From Pseudomonadota bacterium (GTDB lineage: Bacteria > Pseudomonadota > Gammaproteobacteria > Burkholderiales > Burkholderiaceae_D): a DNA stretch of 32,656 nucleotides. The translations under genes and the position numbers were made by a program. The notes under the pieces were generated by a model. The model was not told the origin of the DNA. It saw only the letters and a program-made list of their open reading frames with translations, and ran no database searches. Below, piece by piece: positions 8,317 through 15,823 of the stretch; the first letter of the stretch is position 1, and each line of letters begins with the position of its first letter. The stretch spans positions 1-32,656 of the forward strand of contig JARXKM010000007.1 in assembly GCA_030272785.1 (NCBI GenBank), written 5' to 3'.

Positions 8317-9414
8317 TTGCTCGGTGGCGGGGTCGAACAGCACCGCCTTGGAAAGGTCGAAGGCGAGGGTGAGCGGCTGGCCGGCGACGGCAGCGGCGCG
8401 CGGGTGGGTGCGGCAGGTGATGCGCACGCCGTTGACGACGGTGAACACCAAGGTATCGGGGCCGGTCGGCTCGATCATCTGGACGACGCAGTCGACCGTG
8501 GTGGGCTGGTAGGCGCCAGCGCGGGCGCCGGCGCGGGCGCTGTCGGCGTCGGTGATGTGTTCGGGCCGGATGCCGAGGATGACATCGGCGCCGCGCGCCA
8601 GCGCCGCCAGCTCCGGCGGCAGCGGCAGCACGGTGGTGGCGCCGCCATGCTCGAGCGCGAAGCCGCCGGCGTCGATGCGCCCGCGCAGGAAGTTCATCGA
8701 CGGCGAGCCGATGAAGCTGGCGACGAACAGGTTGTCGGGCCGGTCGTAGATCTGCTGCGGGGTGCCGAACTGCTGCACCACGCCGTCCTTCATGACGGCG
8801 ATCTTGTCGCCCAGGGTCATCGCCTCGATCTGGTCGTGAGTGACGTAGACGATGGTGCTGCCGAGACGCTGGTGCAGCAGCTTGATTTCGGCGCGCATCT
8901 CGACGCGCAGCTTGGCGTCGAGGTTCGACAGCGGTTCGTCGAACAGGAACAGGGCCGGGTCGCGGGCGATCGCGCGGCCCATGGCGACGCGCTGGCGCTG
9001 GCCGCCCGACAGCATGGCCGGCTTGCGGTCGAGCAGGTGGGTCATCTGCAGCGTGTCGGCGACCCGCTCGACGATTTTTTTCTGTTCGTTTTTCGGCACC
9101 TTGCGGATGCCGAGGCCGAACGAGATGTTTTCGCGCACCGTCATGGTCGGGTACAGCGCGTACGACTGGAACACCATCGCGATGTCGCGCGACTTGGGCG
9201 GCACGTCGTTGACGACCTTGCCGCCGATGGCGATCTGGCCGGCGCTGACGGTCTCCAGCCCGGCGATCATGTTCAGCAGGGTAGACTTGCCGCAGCCGGA
9301 ACCGCCCACCAGGATCAGGAATTCGCCGTCGGCGATGTCGAGGTCGATGCCTTTGAGGACCTCGGCGCCATTCGGGTAGACCTTGCGTACGCCGCGGATC
9401 GATAAACTCGCCAT
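8305..9414 (-). CDS. Sugar ABC transporter ATP-binding protein (MalK/UgpC/GtsD type)
   Basis: The 369-residue ATPase starts at MASLSIRG; the ORF track adds 82 upstream codons that overlap the permease gene and are not real. All nucleotide-binding motifs are present: Walker A GGSGCGKST (37-45), Q-loop Gln83, signature LSGGQ (135-139), Walker B LFLFDE (155-160) and switch His193. Residues about 240-369 form the MOI/TOBE regulatory domain typical of MalK/UgpC proteins, containing FIGSPSMNFL and GIRPEHI. It powers import through the two permeases encoded just upstream; only two bases separate the permease stop from this ATG. MalK-type TOBE domains often respond to regulators of sugar uptake, but nothing here shows a partner. 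The exact substrate is set by the binding protein, so a specific symbol is not assigned. Confidence 0.93.
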   Translation of the reverse strand: MASLSIRGVRKVYPNGAEVLKGIDLDIADGEFLILVGGSGCGKSTLLNMIAGLETVSAGQIAIGGKVVNDVPPKSRDIAMVFQSYALYPTMTVRENISFGLGIRKVPKNEQKKIVERVADTLQMTHLLDRKPAMLSGGQRQRVAMGRAIARDPALFLFDEPLSNLDAKLRVEMRAEIKLLHQRLGSTIVYVTHDQIEAMTLGDKIAVMKDGVVQQFGTPQQIYDRPDNLFVASFIGSPSMNFLRGRIDAGGFALEHGGATTVLPLPPELAALARGADVILGIRPEHITDADSARAGARAGAYQPTTVDCVVQMIEPTGPDTLVFTVVNGVRITCRTHPRAAAVAGQPLTLAFDLSKAVLFDPATEQRIA

Positions 9415-9416
9415 TG

Positions 9417-10274
9417 CTAACCTTTCACCGCGCCGGCGGTCAGGCCGCGCACGAAGTATTTTCCCGCCACCAGGTACAGTGCCAGGGTCGGCAGCGCGGC
9501 GATGATCGCCGCCGCCATGTCGACGTTGTATTCCTTGACGCCGGTCGAGGTGTTGACCAGGTTGTTGAGCGCGACCGTCACCGGCTGCGCATCGGAGCCG
9601 CCGAACACCACGCCGAACAGGAAGTCGTTCCAGATCTGGGTGAACTGCCAGATGAAGCACACCATGAAGATCGGCAGCGACAGCGGGAAGATGATCTTCC
9701 GGTAGATCAGGAAGAAGCCGGCGCCGTCGATGCGGGCCGCCTTGATCAGCTCTTCGGGCACCGTCACGTAGTAATTACGGAAGAACATGGTGGTGAACGC
9801 CAGGCCGTAGACGATGTGGACGAACACCAGGCCGGTGGTGGTGTTGGCGATGTCGGCGATGCCGAGCAGGCGCGCCATCGGCAGGATCACCACCTGGAAC
9901 GGGATGAAGCAGCCGACCATCAGCGTGGTGAACAAGATTTCGGAACCGCGAAAGCGCCAGTGCGCCAGCACGTAGCCGTTGAGGGAGCCGATCAGGGTCG
10001 AGATCAGCACCGCAGGGATGGCCATGCGCAGCGAGTTGAAGAAGTACGGCGCCAGACCTTCGCAGGCGGCGCCGGTGCAGGCGCTGCCCCAGGCCTTGGC
10101 CCAGGCGGCGCCCGACAGCGAGGACGGCAGGTCGAGCAGGTCGCCGCTGCGGATCTGCTCGAGCGACTTGAACGAGGTGGCCAGCATCACGTACAGCGGC
10201 ACCAGGTAGTACAGCGCGCACAGTACCAGCAGCAGGTAGACGGCGGCGCGGCCGAAAGGGAACTTAGCGGCCAT
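9417..10274 (-). CDS. Carbohydrate ABC transporter permease (MalG family, GtsC-like)
   Basis: The 285-residue inner-membrane protein has about six transmembrane segments and the permease-ATPase contact (EAA) motif EELIKAARIDGAG around residues 174-186. The C-terminal stretch NDFLFGVVFGGSDAQPVTVA and the final RGLTAGAVKG closely resemble, from memory, GtsC of the Pseudomonas glucose/mannose transporter rather than enteric MalG. It pairs with the upstream permease, and its first 11 bases overlap that gene's end. The short periplasmic loop contains two cysteines (66 and 71) that could form a disulfide. Role: half of the translocation pore for a sugar, probably glucose or a short glucan fragment. 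Confidence 0.9.
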   Translation of the reverse strand: MAAKFPFGRAAVYLLLVLCALYYLVPLYVMLATSFKSLEQIRSGDLLDLPSSLSGAAWAKAWGSACTGAACEGLAPYFFNSLRMAIPAVLISTLIGSLNGYVLAHWRFRGSEILFTTLMVGCFIPFQVVILPMARLLGIADIANTTTGLVFVHIVYGLAFTTMFFRNYYVTVPEELIKAARIDGAGFFLIYRKIIFPLSLPIFMVCFIWQFTQIWNDFLFGVVFGGSDAQPVTVALNNLVNTSTGVKEYNVDMAAAIIAALPTLALYLVAGKYFVRGLTAGAVKG

Positions 10275-11166
10275 GGCGGGTGCCCCGGGTTTCGAGGTAC
10301 ATCATCGGCACCAGCACGGCCATGATGGTGGCGAGCATCATCATCGCCGAGGCGGCGCCGAGCCCGAGCTGGCCGCGCGAGAACGCATACTGGTACATGA
10401 ACACGGCCGGCACGGTCGACGAGGTGCCGGGGCCGCCGGCGGTGAGCGCCATCACCAGGTCGAAGCTCTTGATGGCGATGTGTGCCAGGATCAGGAACAC
10501 GCTGAAGAAGACCGGCCGCAGCGACGGGATGACGATGCGGCGGTAGATGGTCGGCAGCGAGGCGCCGTCGACCTGGGCGGCCTTGATGATGCTGTCGTCG
10601 ATGCCGCGCAGGCCGGCCAGGAACAGCGCCATGACGAAGCCGGACGACTGCCACACGCCGGCGATGACGACGGTGTAGATCGCCATGTCGGGGTTGATCA
10701 GCCAGTCGAAGGTGAAATTGGGGAAGCCCCAGCCGCGCACCATTTTTTCCAGTCCCAGTCCGGGGTTGAGTATCCATTTCCAGGCCGCGCCGGTGACGAT
10801 GAACGACAGCGCCATTGGGTACAGGTAGACGGCGCGCAGCGCGCCTTCCATGCGGATTTTCTGGTCGAGGAAGATCGCCATCAGCAGGCCGACGGCCAGG
10901 CAGATGACGACGAACAGCACGCCGAAGATGGCCAGGTTGTTGGCGGCGACCCACCAGCGGTCAAGATCGAACAGCGCTATATATTGGACAAAGCCGGCGT
11001 ACTCGAAGTTCGGCATCATGCGCGATTCGGTCAGCGACAGGAAGCCGGTGACGGCGATGAAGCCGTAGACGAACACCAGCGAGGCGATCACGGTGGGCGC
11101 CAGCACGAGGCGCGGCAGCCAGCGGTCGGCGAGGGCGGACAGCGCCATGGGCGGAATTGACGCCAC
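10264..11166 (-). CDS. Carbohydrate ABC transporter permease (MalF/UgpA family, GtsB-like)
   Basis: The product is 300 residues with about six transmembrane helices and the EAA contact loop DSIIKAAQVDGASLPTIYRR at residues 191-210. It forms the second half of the translocation pore with the downstream permease. The chosen start is the GTG that follows the binding-protein TAA with no spacing. An in-frame ATG six codons later (MALSALADRW) is equally plausible, because neither start has a clear Shine-Dalgarno sequence. Translation therefore probably depends on ribosomes finishing the binding-protein gene. It lacks the long periplasmic P2 loop of E. coli MalF, fitting the Gts/Ugp-type subfamily. 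Confidence 0.9.
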   Translation of the reverse strand: MASIPPMALSALADRWLPRLVLAPTVIASLVFVYGFIAVTGFLSLTESRMMPNFEYAGFVQYIALFDLDRWWVAANNLAIFGVLFVVICLAVGLLMAIFLDQKIRMEGALRAVYLYPMALSFIVTGAAWKWILNPGLGLEKMVRGWGFPNFTFDWLINPDMAIYTVVIAGVWQSSGFVMALFLAGLRGIDDSIIKAAQVDGASLPTIYRRIVIPSLRPVFFSVFLILAHIAIKSFDLVMALTAGGPGTSSTVPAVFMYQYAFSRGQLGLGAASAMMMLATIMAVLVPMMYLETRGTRHGR

Positions 11167-12420
11167 TTAGCGGGTCTTGGCGGCTTTGGCCAGCGCGGCC
11201 ACGGCGTCTTTCGACGTCATGGACGAATTCATGAACCGGGCGACGACGTCCATGATGGCGCCCTGCGCCGCGGAGCCGACCGCCATGTTGTGGGCCAGGC
11301 TGGGGACGAAGGCGCCGGCCTTGCTGCTCGCCTCGAGGTCGGCCATCGATTGCTGCGCGCAGCTGTCGAATTTCGCTTTCGGGACGCCGGCACGGACCGG
11401 GATCGAACCCTTGTTCAGGTTGAACACTTCCTGGAAGGCGGGACTCATGATGGCGCTGGCGAGCACCAGCTGCGATTTCTGGTCGTCCGGCTTCTTCTGC
11501 TTGAACATCAACATCGAGTCGATATTGAAGGTGAAGGCCTTGGCGGTGCCGGGCGCGGCGACGCACAGGAAATCGGTGCCGGGCTGCTTGCCGGCGGCGG
11601 TGAATTCGCCCTTGGCCCAGTCGCCCATGAACTGCATGCCGGCCTTGCCGTTGATGACCATGGCGGTGGCCAGGTTCCAGTCGCGCCCTGCGCTGTCGCG
11701 GTCGATATAGGTCTTGATGCGGGCCAGCGTGTCGAACGTCTTGACCATCAGCGGGCCGGTCAGGCTGGCCTGGTCGAGCTGGACCAGCGCCTTTTTATAG
11801 AACTCGGCGCCGCCCACGCCCAGCGCGACCGATTCGAAGATGGTCGTATCCTGCCATGGCTGGCCGCCGTGGGCGACGGCGACCAGGCCGGCTGCCTTGA
11901 TCTTGTCGGCGGCGGCGAAAAATTCGTCGAAGGTGGCCGGCGCCTTGGCAACGCCGGCCTTCTTCAGTACCGCCGGATTGACCCACAGCCAGTTCACGCG
12001 GTGCACATTGACCGGCGCGGCGACGTAGTGGCCCTTGTATTTCATGATGGTCACGACCGCCGGCGGCAGCAGGGTGTCCCATTTTTCGGCCAGCGCCACC
12101 GCGTCGATGTCGGCCAGTACGCCTTCCTGGCCCCATTCCTGGATGGCCGGGCCCTTGACCTGGGCGGCGGTCGGCGCGCCACCCGAGATCACGCGCGCCT
12201 TGAGCGCGGTGGCGGCGTTCTCGCCGGCGCCGCCGGCGACCGCGAAGTCCTTCCAGGCGACGCCCTTGGCGGCCAGCGTCTTCTTCAGTTCGGCCACCGA
12301 ACGGGCCTCGCCGCCCGACGTCCAGTAGTGCAGCACCTCCACCTGGGCGGCGTGGCCGGCGCCGCAGAACAGGGAAAGGACGGCGGCGGCGAGCAGTGTG
12401 CGGGCAAGGTGGCGATGCAT
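11167..12420 (-). CDS. Periplasmic sugar-binding protein of an ABC transporter (family 1, GtsA-like)
   Basis: The product is 417 residues from the ATG preceded by GGAG at good spacing (GGAGACACCATG); the ORF track's longer version adds 52 codons from the control region. The signal peptide is cleaved near GHA-AQ (about residue 24). The mature start VEVLHYWTSGGEARSVAELKK, followed by a conserved VAGGAGENA and PTAAQVKGPAIQEWGQEG, is typical of glucose/mannose-binding proteins such as Pseudomonas GtsA (recalled similarity). It is the first gene of the eight-gene operon and hence probably the most expressed. Substrate is inferred as glucose or a short alpha-glucan product released by the periplasmic hydrolases of the same operon; maltose cannot be excluded. 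Confidence 0.9.
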   Translation of the reverse strand: MHRHLARTLLAAAVLSLFCGAGHAAQVEVLHYWTSGGEARSVAELKKTLAAKGVAWKDFAVAGGAGENAATALKARVISGGAPTAAQVKGPAIQEWGQEGVLADIDAVALAEKWDTLLPPAVVTIMKYKGHYVAAPVNVHRVNWLWVNPAVLKKAGVAKAPATFDEFFAAADKIKAAGLVAVAHGGQPWQDTTIFESVALGVGGAEFYKKALVQLDQASLTGPLMVKTFDTLARIKTYIDRDSAGRDWNLATAMVINGKAGMQFMGDWAKGEFTAAGKQPGTDFLCVAAPGTAKAFTFNIDSMLMFKQKKPDDQKSQLVLASAIMSPAFQEVFNLNKGSIPVRAGVPKAKFDSCAQQSMADLEASSKAGAFVPSLAHNMAVGSAAQGAIMDVVARFMNSSMTSKDAVAALAKAAKTR

Positions 12421-12465
12421 GGTGTCTCCATAAGGTGGCGAGCTGATTATGTTGGCGTCGGATTT

Positions 12466-12480
12466 CGTAGTTCTGCTACA
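12466..12480. promoter_or_regulatory. Candidate operator 1 (CGTAG-N5-CTACA)
   Basis: The 15-mer CGTAGTTCTGCTACA has 4 of 5 arm pairs of the shared palindrome TGTAG-N5-CTACA. It lies about 46 bases upstream of the binding-protein ATG, downstream of the predicted leftward promoter, where a bound repressor could block elongation. Alternatively it overlaps the -35 position of a weaker promoter whose -10 would be CATAAT (12446-12451, minus strand). Confidence 0.5.
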
Positions 12481-12538
12481 TCGCGTCATCGACGCGCAGC
12501 AGGGGCAAATCCGTCGCCACTGAGCTTCTTCACCTAAA

Positions 12539-12567
12539 AGCATACTATAGAAGCATGGGCATATCAA
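12539..12567 (-). promoter_or_regulatory. Candidate sigma-70 promoter of the ABC transporter/amylase operon
   Basis: On the minus strand TTGATA (12567-12562) is followed after exactly 17 bases by TATGCT (12544-12539). Both hexamers are close to consensus (5/6 and 4/6). Transcription would start near 12532, giving a leader of roughly 110 bases that contains candidate operator 1. Confidence 0.5.
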
Positions 12568-12720
12568 TTGATTCACGCGATCGCGGGTGGCATGAATAGC
12601 TAGTTTAAGTACATATTGCCGCTTGGTCGTCAGGCCGCAGCGTCACCGCGCCGGCCGTGCTGGCGTTTCCTTGCACCAACATAGTGCTGCTTGCGTCGAA
12701 ATAGTGAAAATTTGCGTAAA

Positions 12721-12735
12721 TGTAGTCCGACTACA
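12721..12735. promoter_or_regulatory. Candidate operator 2, perfect palindrome TGTAGTC-C-GACTACA
   Basis: The two 7-base arms TGTAGTC and GACTACA are exact reverse complements around a single C. This is the best copy of the motif. It lies in the middle of the divergent region, 33 bases centre to centre from operator 3, about three helical turns, so two dimers could sit on the same face of the DNA. Confidence 0.6.
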
Positions 12736-12753
12736 GGCCCTCCGGGTCGATGT

Positions 12754-12768
12754 TGTAGCTGAAATACA
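12754..12768. promoter_or_regulatory. Candidate operator 3 (TGTAG-N5-ATACA)
   Basis: TGTAGCTGAAATACA matches the shared motif at 9 of 10 arm positions. Extended outward, GTTGTA and TACAAC form a 6-base inverted repeat with a 7-base spacer. It is about 110 bases upstream of the predicted start of receptor transcription. Confidence 0.5.
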
Positions 12769-12838
12769 ACGCGCACAGGCTTCCCTATGAGTGCAGACGC
12801 CAAAAATGCCACAAATTCGTAGTGCGGCGCAACTCCCG

Positions 12839-12866
12839 TTGACAGTGCATCTAGTTTTAATACAAA
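12839..12866 (+). promoter_or_regulatory. Candidate sigma-70 promoter of the TonB-dependent receptor
   Basis: A perfect TTGACA (12839-12844) is followed after 16 bases by TACAAA (12861-12866), matching TATAAT at 4 of 6. Transcription would begin near 12873, leaving about 100 bases of untranslated leader before the receptor ATG. The surrounding sequence is AT-rich relative to the window. Confidence 0.55.
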
Positions 12867-12971
12867 ATCTTGAGCAGAACGTCTTAGAACGTTTGCTTCG
12901 GGATCCCGGCTTAAAAGCTTTCCGGCTGTAGTCGCGGGACAAATGCGTTATTTAATGAATTGAGGGGACAC

Positions 12972-15725
12972 ATGAAAGTTTTCGCGAACAAGCAGTCGAA
13001 CGGTAAGCTCCGCCAGCGTACGGCATTCCCACTGCGCCCGGTGGCCGCCGGTTGCATGCTGTTGCTGTCGGCAATGGCGGTCAATGCGAGCGCCCAGGAA
13101 GTGGTGCCGGCGCCGGCCCAGAGCACGGCGATCGGCAACGGCGCCGAGCCGGCCGTTCAAAGCGTGGTGGTGTCCGGTATTCGCCGCGGCATCGAAGCGG
13201 CGATTTCAGTCAAGCGCAATTCGACCTCGATCGTGGAAGCCATTTCCGCCGAAGACATCGGCAAACTGCCGGATTCGAGCATCGCCGAATCGATCGCGCG
13301 CCTGCCAGGCCTGACCGCGCAAAACGTCGGCGGCCGTGCCGTCAACGTCAGCATCCGCGGCATGTCGGGCGACTTCTCGACCTCGCTGCTGAACGGCCGC
13401 GAGCAGGTCAGCACGGGCGACAACCGCAGCGTCGAATTCGACCAGTACCCGTCCGAGCTGCTGTCCGGCGTGGTGGTCTACAAGACCCCGGATTCCGCGC
13501 TGGTCGGCCAAGGCCTGTCCGGCACGGTCGATCTGCAGACGGTGCGTCCGCTGGCGTTCGGCCGCCGCACCGTGGCGGTCAACGCGCGCTCCGAGCGCGA
13601 CGGCCAGGGCACCAATTTCAAGGGTACGGGCAAGCGCTTCAGCGCCTCGTACATCGACCAGTTCGCCGACCGCACCATCGGCGTGGCGATCGGCGCGACC
13701 CGCTTCACGTCGGACCTGACCACGGCCAACGCCGAGAACTACGACGTCTACACCGGCAGCACCAATTACAACGGCCAGGATGTCAAGGTCGTCAACGGCT
13801 TCAAGCTGTTCAACAACACCAGCAAGAAGAGCCGCGACGGTGTGATGGCCGTGCTGGAATACCGTCCGAGCAAGGAATTCCACTCGCAGCTCGACCTGTT
13901 CTACTCGAAATTCGACGATGAAGTGATCCACCGCGGCCTCGAGCTGCAGGTCAACGACAGCTGGAAGACCGGCAACGGCGATCCATTCGTCGCCTCGCAG
14001 GCGCCGGTGCTGGCGCCTGGCGCGGTGATCTCCGGCGGCAAGCTCGTCAGCGGTACCTGGCTGGGCGTCAATCCGCTGTCGCGCCACATCTACGACCCGA
14101 CCAAGGACGAGCTGAGCTCGATCGGCTGGAACAACGAACTGCGCTTCGGCGACCAGTGGACCGCCACCGTCGACGTCAGCCAGTCGCGCGCCACCCGCAA
14201 GGAATCGATCTCGGAACTCGAAGCCGGCGTGGTCGGCCCGAACGGCCGTCCGCTGTCGGAAGCGGTGGGCGTAATCAACGGCAACACCATCGGATCGCTG
14301 CAGTACAACCACGGCGACGCGTCGCTGATCAAGCTGACCGATCCCGAGTCGTGGGGCCAGAACGGCTACACCAAGTCGATCTCGGTCAAGGACACCATCA
14401 AGGCCGGCCGCCTCGGCTTCCAAAAGGGCATGGACGGCATGATCAGCAAGGTCACGTTCGGCGTCAACTACTCCGAGCGCGCCAAGGACAAGAGCGCCGA
14501 AGAAGCCAAGCTGGTCCTGAAAACGGCACCGGGCGCCTTGCCGGCCGGCGCCGGTTCGGTGCTGGTGGGCGGTTCGCAGTTCAGCAGCATTTCCTTCGAT
14601 CCGGCGGCAGTGTTCCCATCGTCGTACAACCTGATCAAGAACGTCAACGGCGACATCCTGCTGAAGGACTGGAACGTGACGGAGAAGGTGTCGACGGCCT
14701 ACGTCAAAGGCGACCTCGACACCAAGGTCGGCGGCTTCGACCTGCGCGGCAATATCGGCGTGCAGATGGTCCGCACCGACCAGGCATCGACGGCGCCACA
14801 GGTGGACAACGCCAAGCAGGACGTGGTCGCGCTGCACACCGCCGGCAAGTCCTACACCGACTTCCTGCCAAGCATGAACCTGGTGTTCGACCTCGGCAAC
14901 GACCAGGCGCTGCGCTTCGGCCTGGCCAAGGTGCTGGCGCGGGCCCGCATGGACCAGTTGAGCGCGGCGCGCCGTTCGGAAATCGATGCCACCACGCACG
15001 TCTGGACCGGTAGCGGCGGCAACCCGCTGCTCGACCCGTTCCGCGCCAAGGCAGTCGACGTGTCGTACGAGAAGTACTTCGGCACCAAGGCTTACATCAG
15101 CGCCGCGGCGTTCTACAAGAAGCTCGACAGCTACATTTTCGACTTCAACGACAACGCCTACTCGTTCGCCGGCTTCCCGAACGTCACCGGCCGCACGTCG
15201 AGCACGATGATCGGCAAGTTCACCCAGCCGCGCAACGGCAACGGCGGCAGCATCAAGGGCGTCGAACTGGCGGCGTCGATGCCGTTCAGCGTGGTCTCGG
15301 ACATGCTCGACGGCTTCGGCATGCAGGCGAACTTCTCGCACAACGACAGCGCCATCAACCCGTTCGGCGATGCCGATGCGCGGCCGTTGCCTGGCCTGTC
15401 CAAGCAAGTGGCGAGCCTGACGTTCTACTACGAGAAGTTCGGCTTCTCGGCCCGCGTGGCAGCCCGTCATCGTTCCGACTTCCTCGGTGAAGTGCAAGGC
15501 TTCGGCGCGGCGCGCGAGTACCAGTACGTCAAGGGCAACACGGTCGCCGACCTGCAGCTCGGTTACGAGTTCCAGTCGGGCATGGCCAAGGGCGTGACGG
15601 TGCTGGTGCAGGTGCTCAACGCCAACAAGGCGCTCGAGCAGCAGTACCAGGCGTCGACCGGCACCATCACCAAGACGGACGACTTCGGCCGTACCATCCT
15701 GATCGGCGCGAACTACAAGTTCTAA
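12972..15725 (+). CDS. TonB-dependent outer-membrane receptor (TIGR01782-type, MalA-like), probable maltodextrin uptake
   Basis: The 917-residue protein starts at the ATG behind GAGGGG with 5-base spacing; the ORF track's TTG start four codons earlier is less likely. The signal peptide ends near NASA-QE (residue 41). A probable TonB box is at VQSVVVSGIRRG (62-73). The plug domain covers about 75-200 with the typical ISAEDIGKLPDSSIAESIARLPG and VSIRGMSGDFSTSLLNGRE. The rest is a 22-strand barrel ending in ILIGANYKF, a normal outer-membrane assembly terminus with final Phe. Caulobacter and Xanthomonas members of this class carry maltose or other sugars; the substrate here is inferred from the flanking amylases. 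No SusD-like partner is present. Expression is probably controlled by the divergent region with operators 2 and 3. Confidence 0.93.
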   Translation: MKVFANKQSNGKLRQRTAFPLRPVAAGCMLLLSAMAVNASAQEVVPAPAQSTAIGNGAEPAVQSVVVSGIRRGIEAAISVKRNSTSIVEAISAEDIGKLPDSSIAESIARLPGLTAQNVGGRAVNVSIRGMSGDFSTSLLNGREQVSTGDNRSVEFDQYPSELLSGVVVYKTPDSALVGQGLSGTVDLQTVRPLAFGRRTVAVNARSERDGQGTNFKGTGKRFSASYIDQFADRTIGVAIGATRFTSDLTTANAENYDVYTGSTNYNGQDVKVVNGFKLFNNTSKKSRDGVMAVLEYRPSKEFHSQLDLFYSKFDDEVIHRGLELQVNDSWKTGNGDPFVASQAPVLAPGAVISGGKLVSGTWLGVNPLSRHIYDPTKDELSSIGWNNELRFGDQWTATVDVSQSRATRKESISELEAGVVGPNGRPLSEAVGVINGNTIGSLQYNHGDASLIKLTDPESWGQNGYTKSISVKDTIKAGRLGFQKGMDGMISKVTFGVNYSERAKDKSAEEAKLVLKTAPGALPAGAGSVLVGGSQFSSISFDPAAVFPSSYNLIKNVNGDILLKDWNVTEKVSTAYVKGDLDTKVGGFDLRGNIGVQMVRTDQASTAPQVDNAKQDVVALHTAGKSYTDFLPSMNLVFDLGNDQALRFGLAKVLARARMDQLSAARRSEIDATTHVWTGSGGNPLLDPFRAKAVDVSYEKYFGTKAYISAAAFYKKLDSYIFDFNDNAYSFAGFPNVTGRTSSTMIGKFTQPRNGNGGSIKGVELAASMPFSVVSDMLDGFGMQANFSHNDSAINPFGDADARPLPGLSKQVASLTFYYEKFGFSARVAARHRSDFLGEVQGFGAAREYQYVKGNTVADLQLGYEFQSGMAKGVTVLVQVLNANKALEQQYQASTGTITKTDDFGRTILIGANYKF

Positions 15726-15746
15726 GCGGTCGGTGCATTACAATTG

Positions 15747-15784
15747 AACCCCTTGTCGTTGCGAAACGGCCGGGGGTTTTTTTT
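15747..15784 (+). terminator. Intrinsic terminator after the TonB receptor
   Basis: AACCCC (15747-15752) pairs with GGGGTT (15773-15778), with an inner CGTT-GCGA-AACG hairpin inside the loop, and the stem runs into a tract of eight T. Two further T-runs follow before the halogenase ATG. It should end most receptor transcripts and so lower expression of the genes behind it. Confidence 0.75.
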
Positions 15785-15823
15785 AGGTTTTTTTCACGTT
15801 TTTTCACTCAGAACTGACCCGCC

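Larger units (their letters stand above)
12421..12971. other. Divergent control region between the ABC/amylase operon and the TonB receptor
   Basis: No convincing gene lies in these 551 bases; the small minus-strand ORFs here have no family resemblance and no good ribosome site. The DNA is clearly lower in GC than the flanks. It holds a likely sigma-70 promoter in each direction and three copies of a TGTAG-N5-CTACA-like palindrome, listed separately. The stretch from about 12585 to 12720 shows nothing I can name. A 10-bp palindrome CGCGATCGCG sits at 12576-12585 just upstream of the leftward -35 element. Confidence 0.8.

Noticed and set aside
12576-12585. CGCGATCGCG palindrome as an operator
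   Set aside because: It contains the very common GCGATCGC octamer, is isolated and is not repeated at other control sites in the window.
12630-12942. Small minus-strand ORFs of 60-99 codons in the divergent control region
   Set aside because: No recognisable family and no ribosome site, and they cover the predicted promoter and operator elements.
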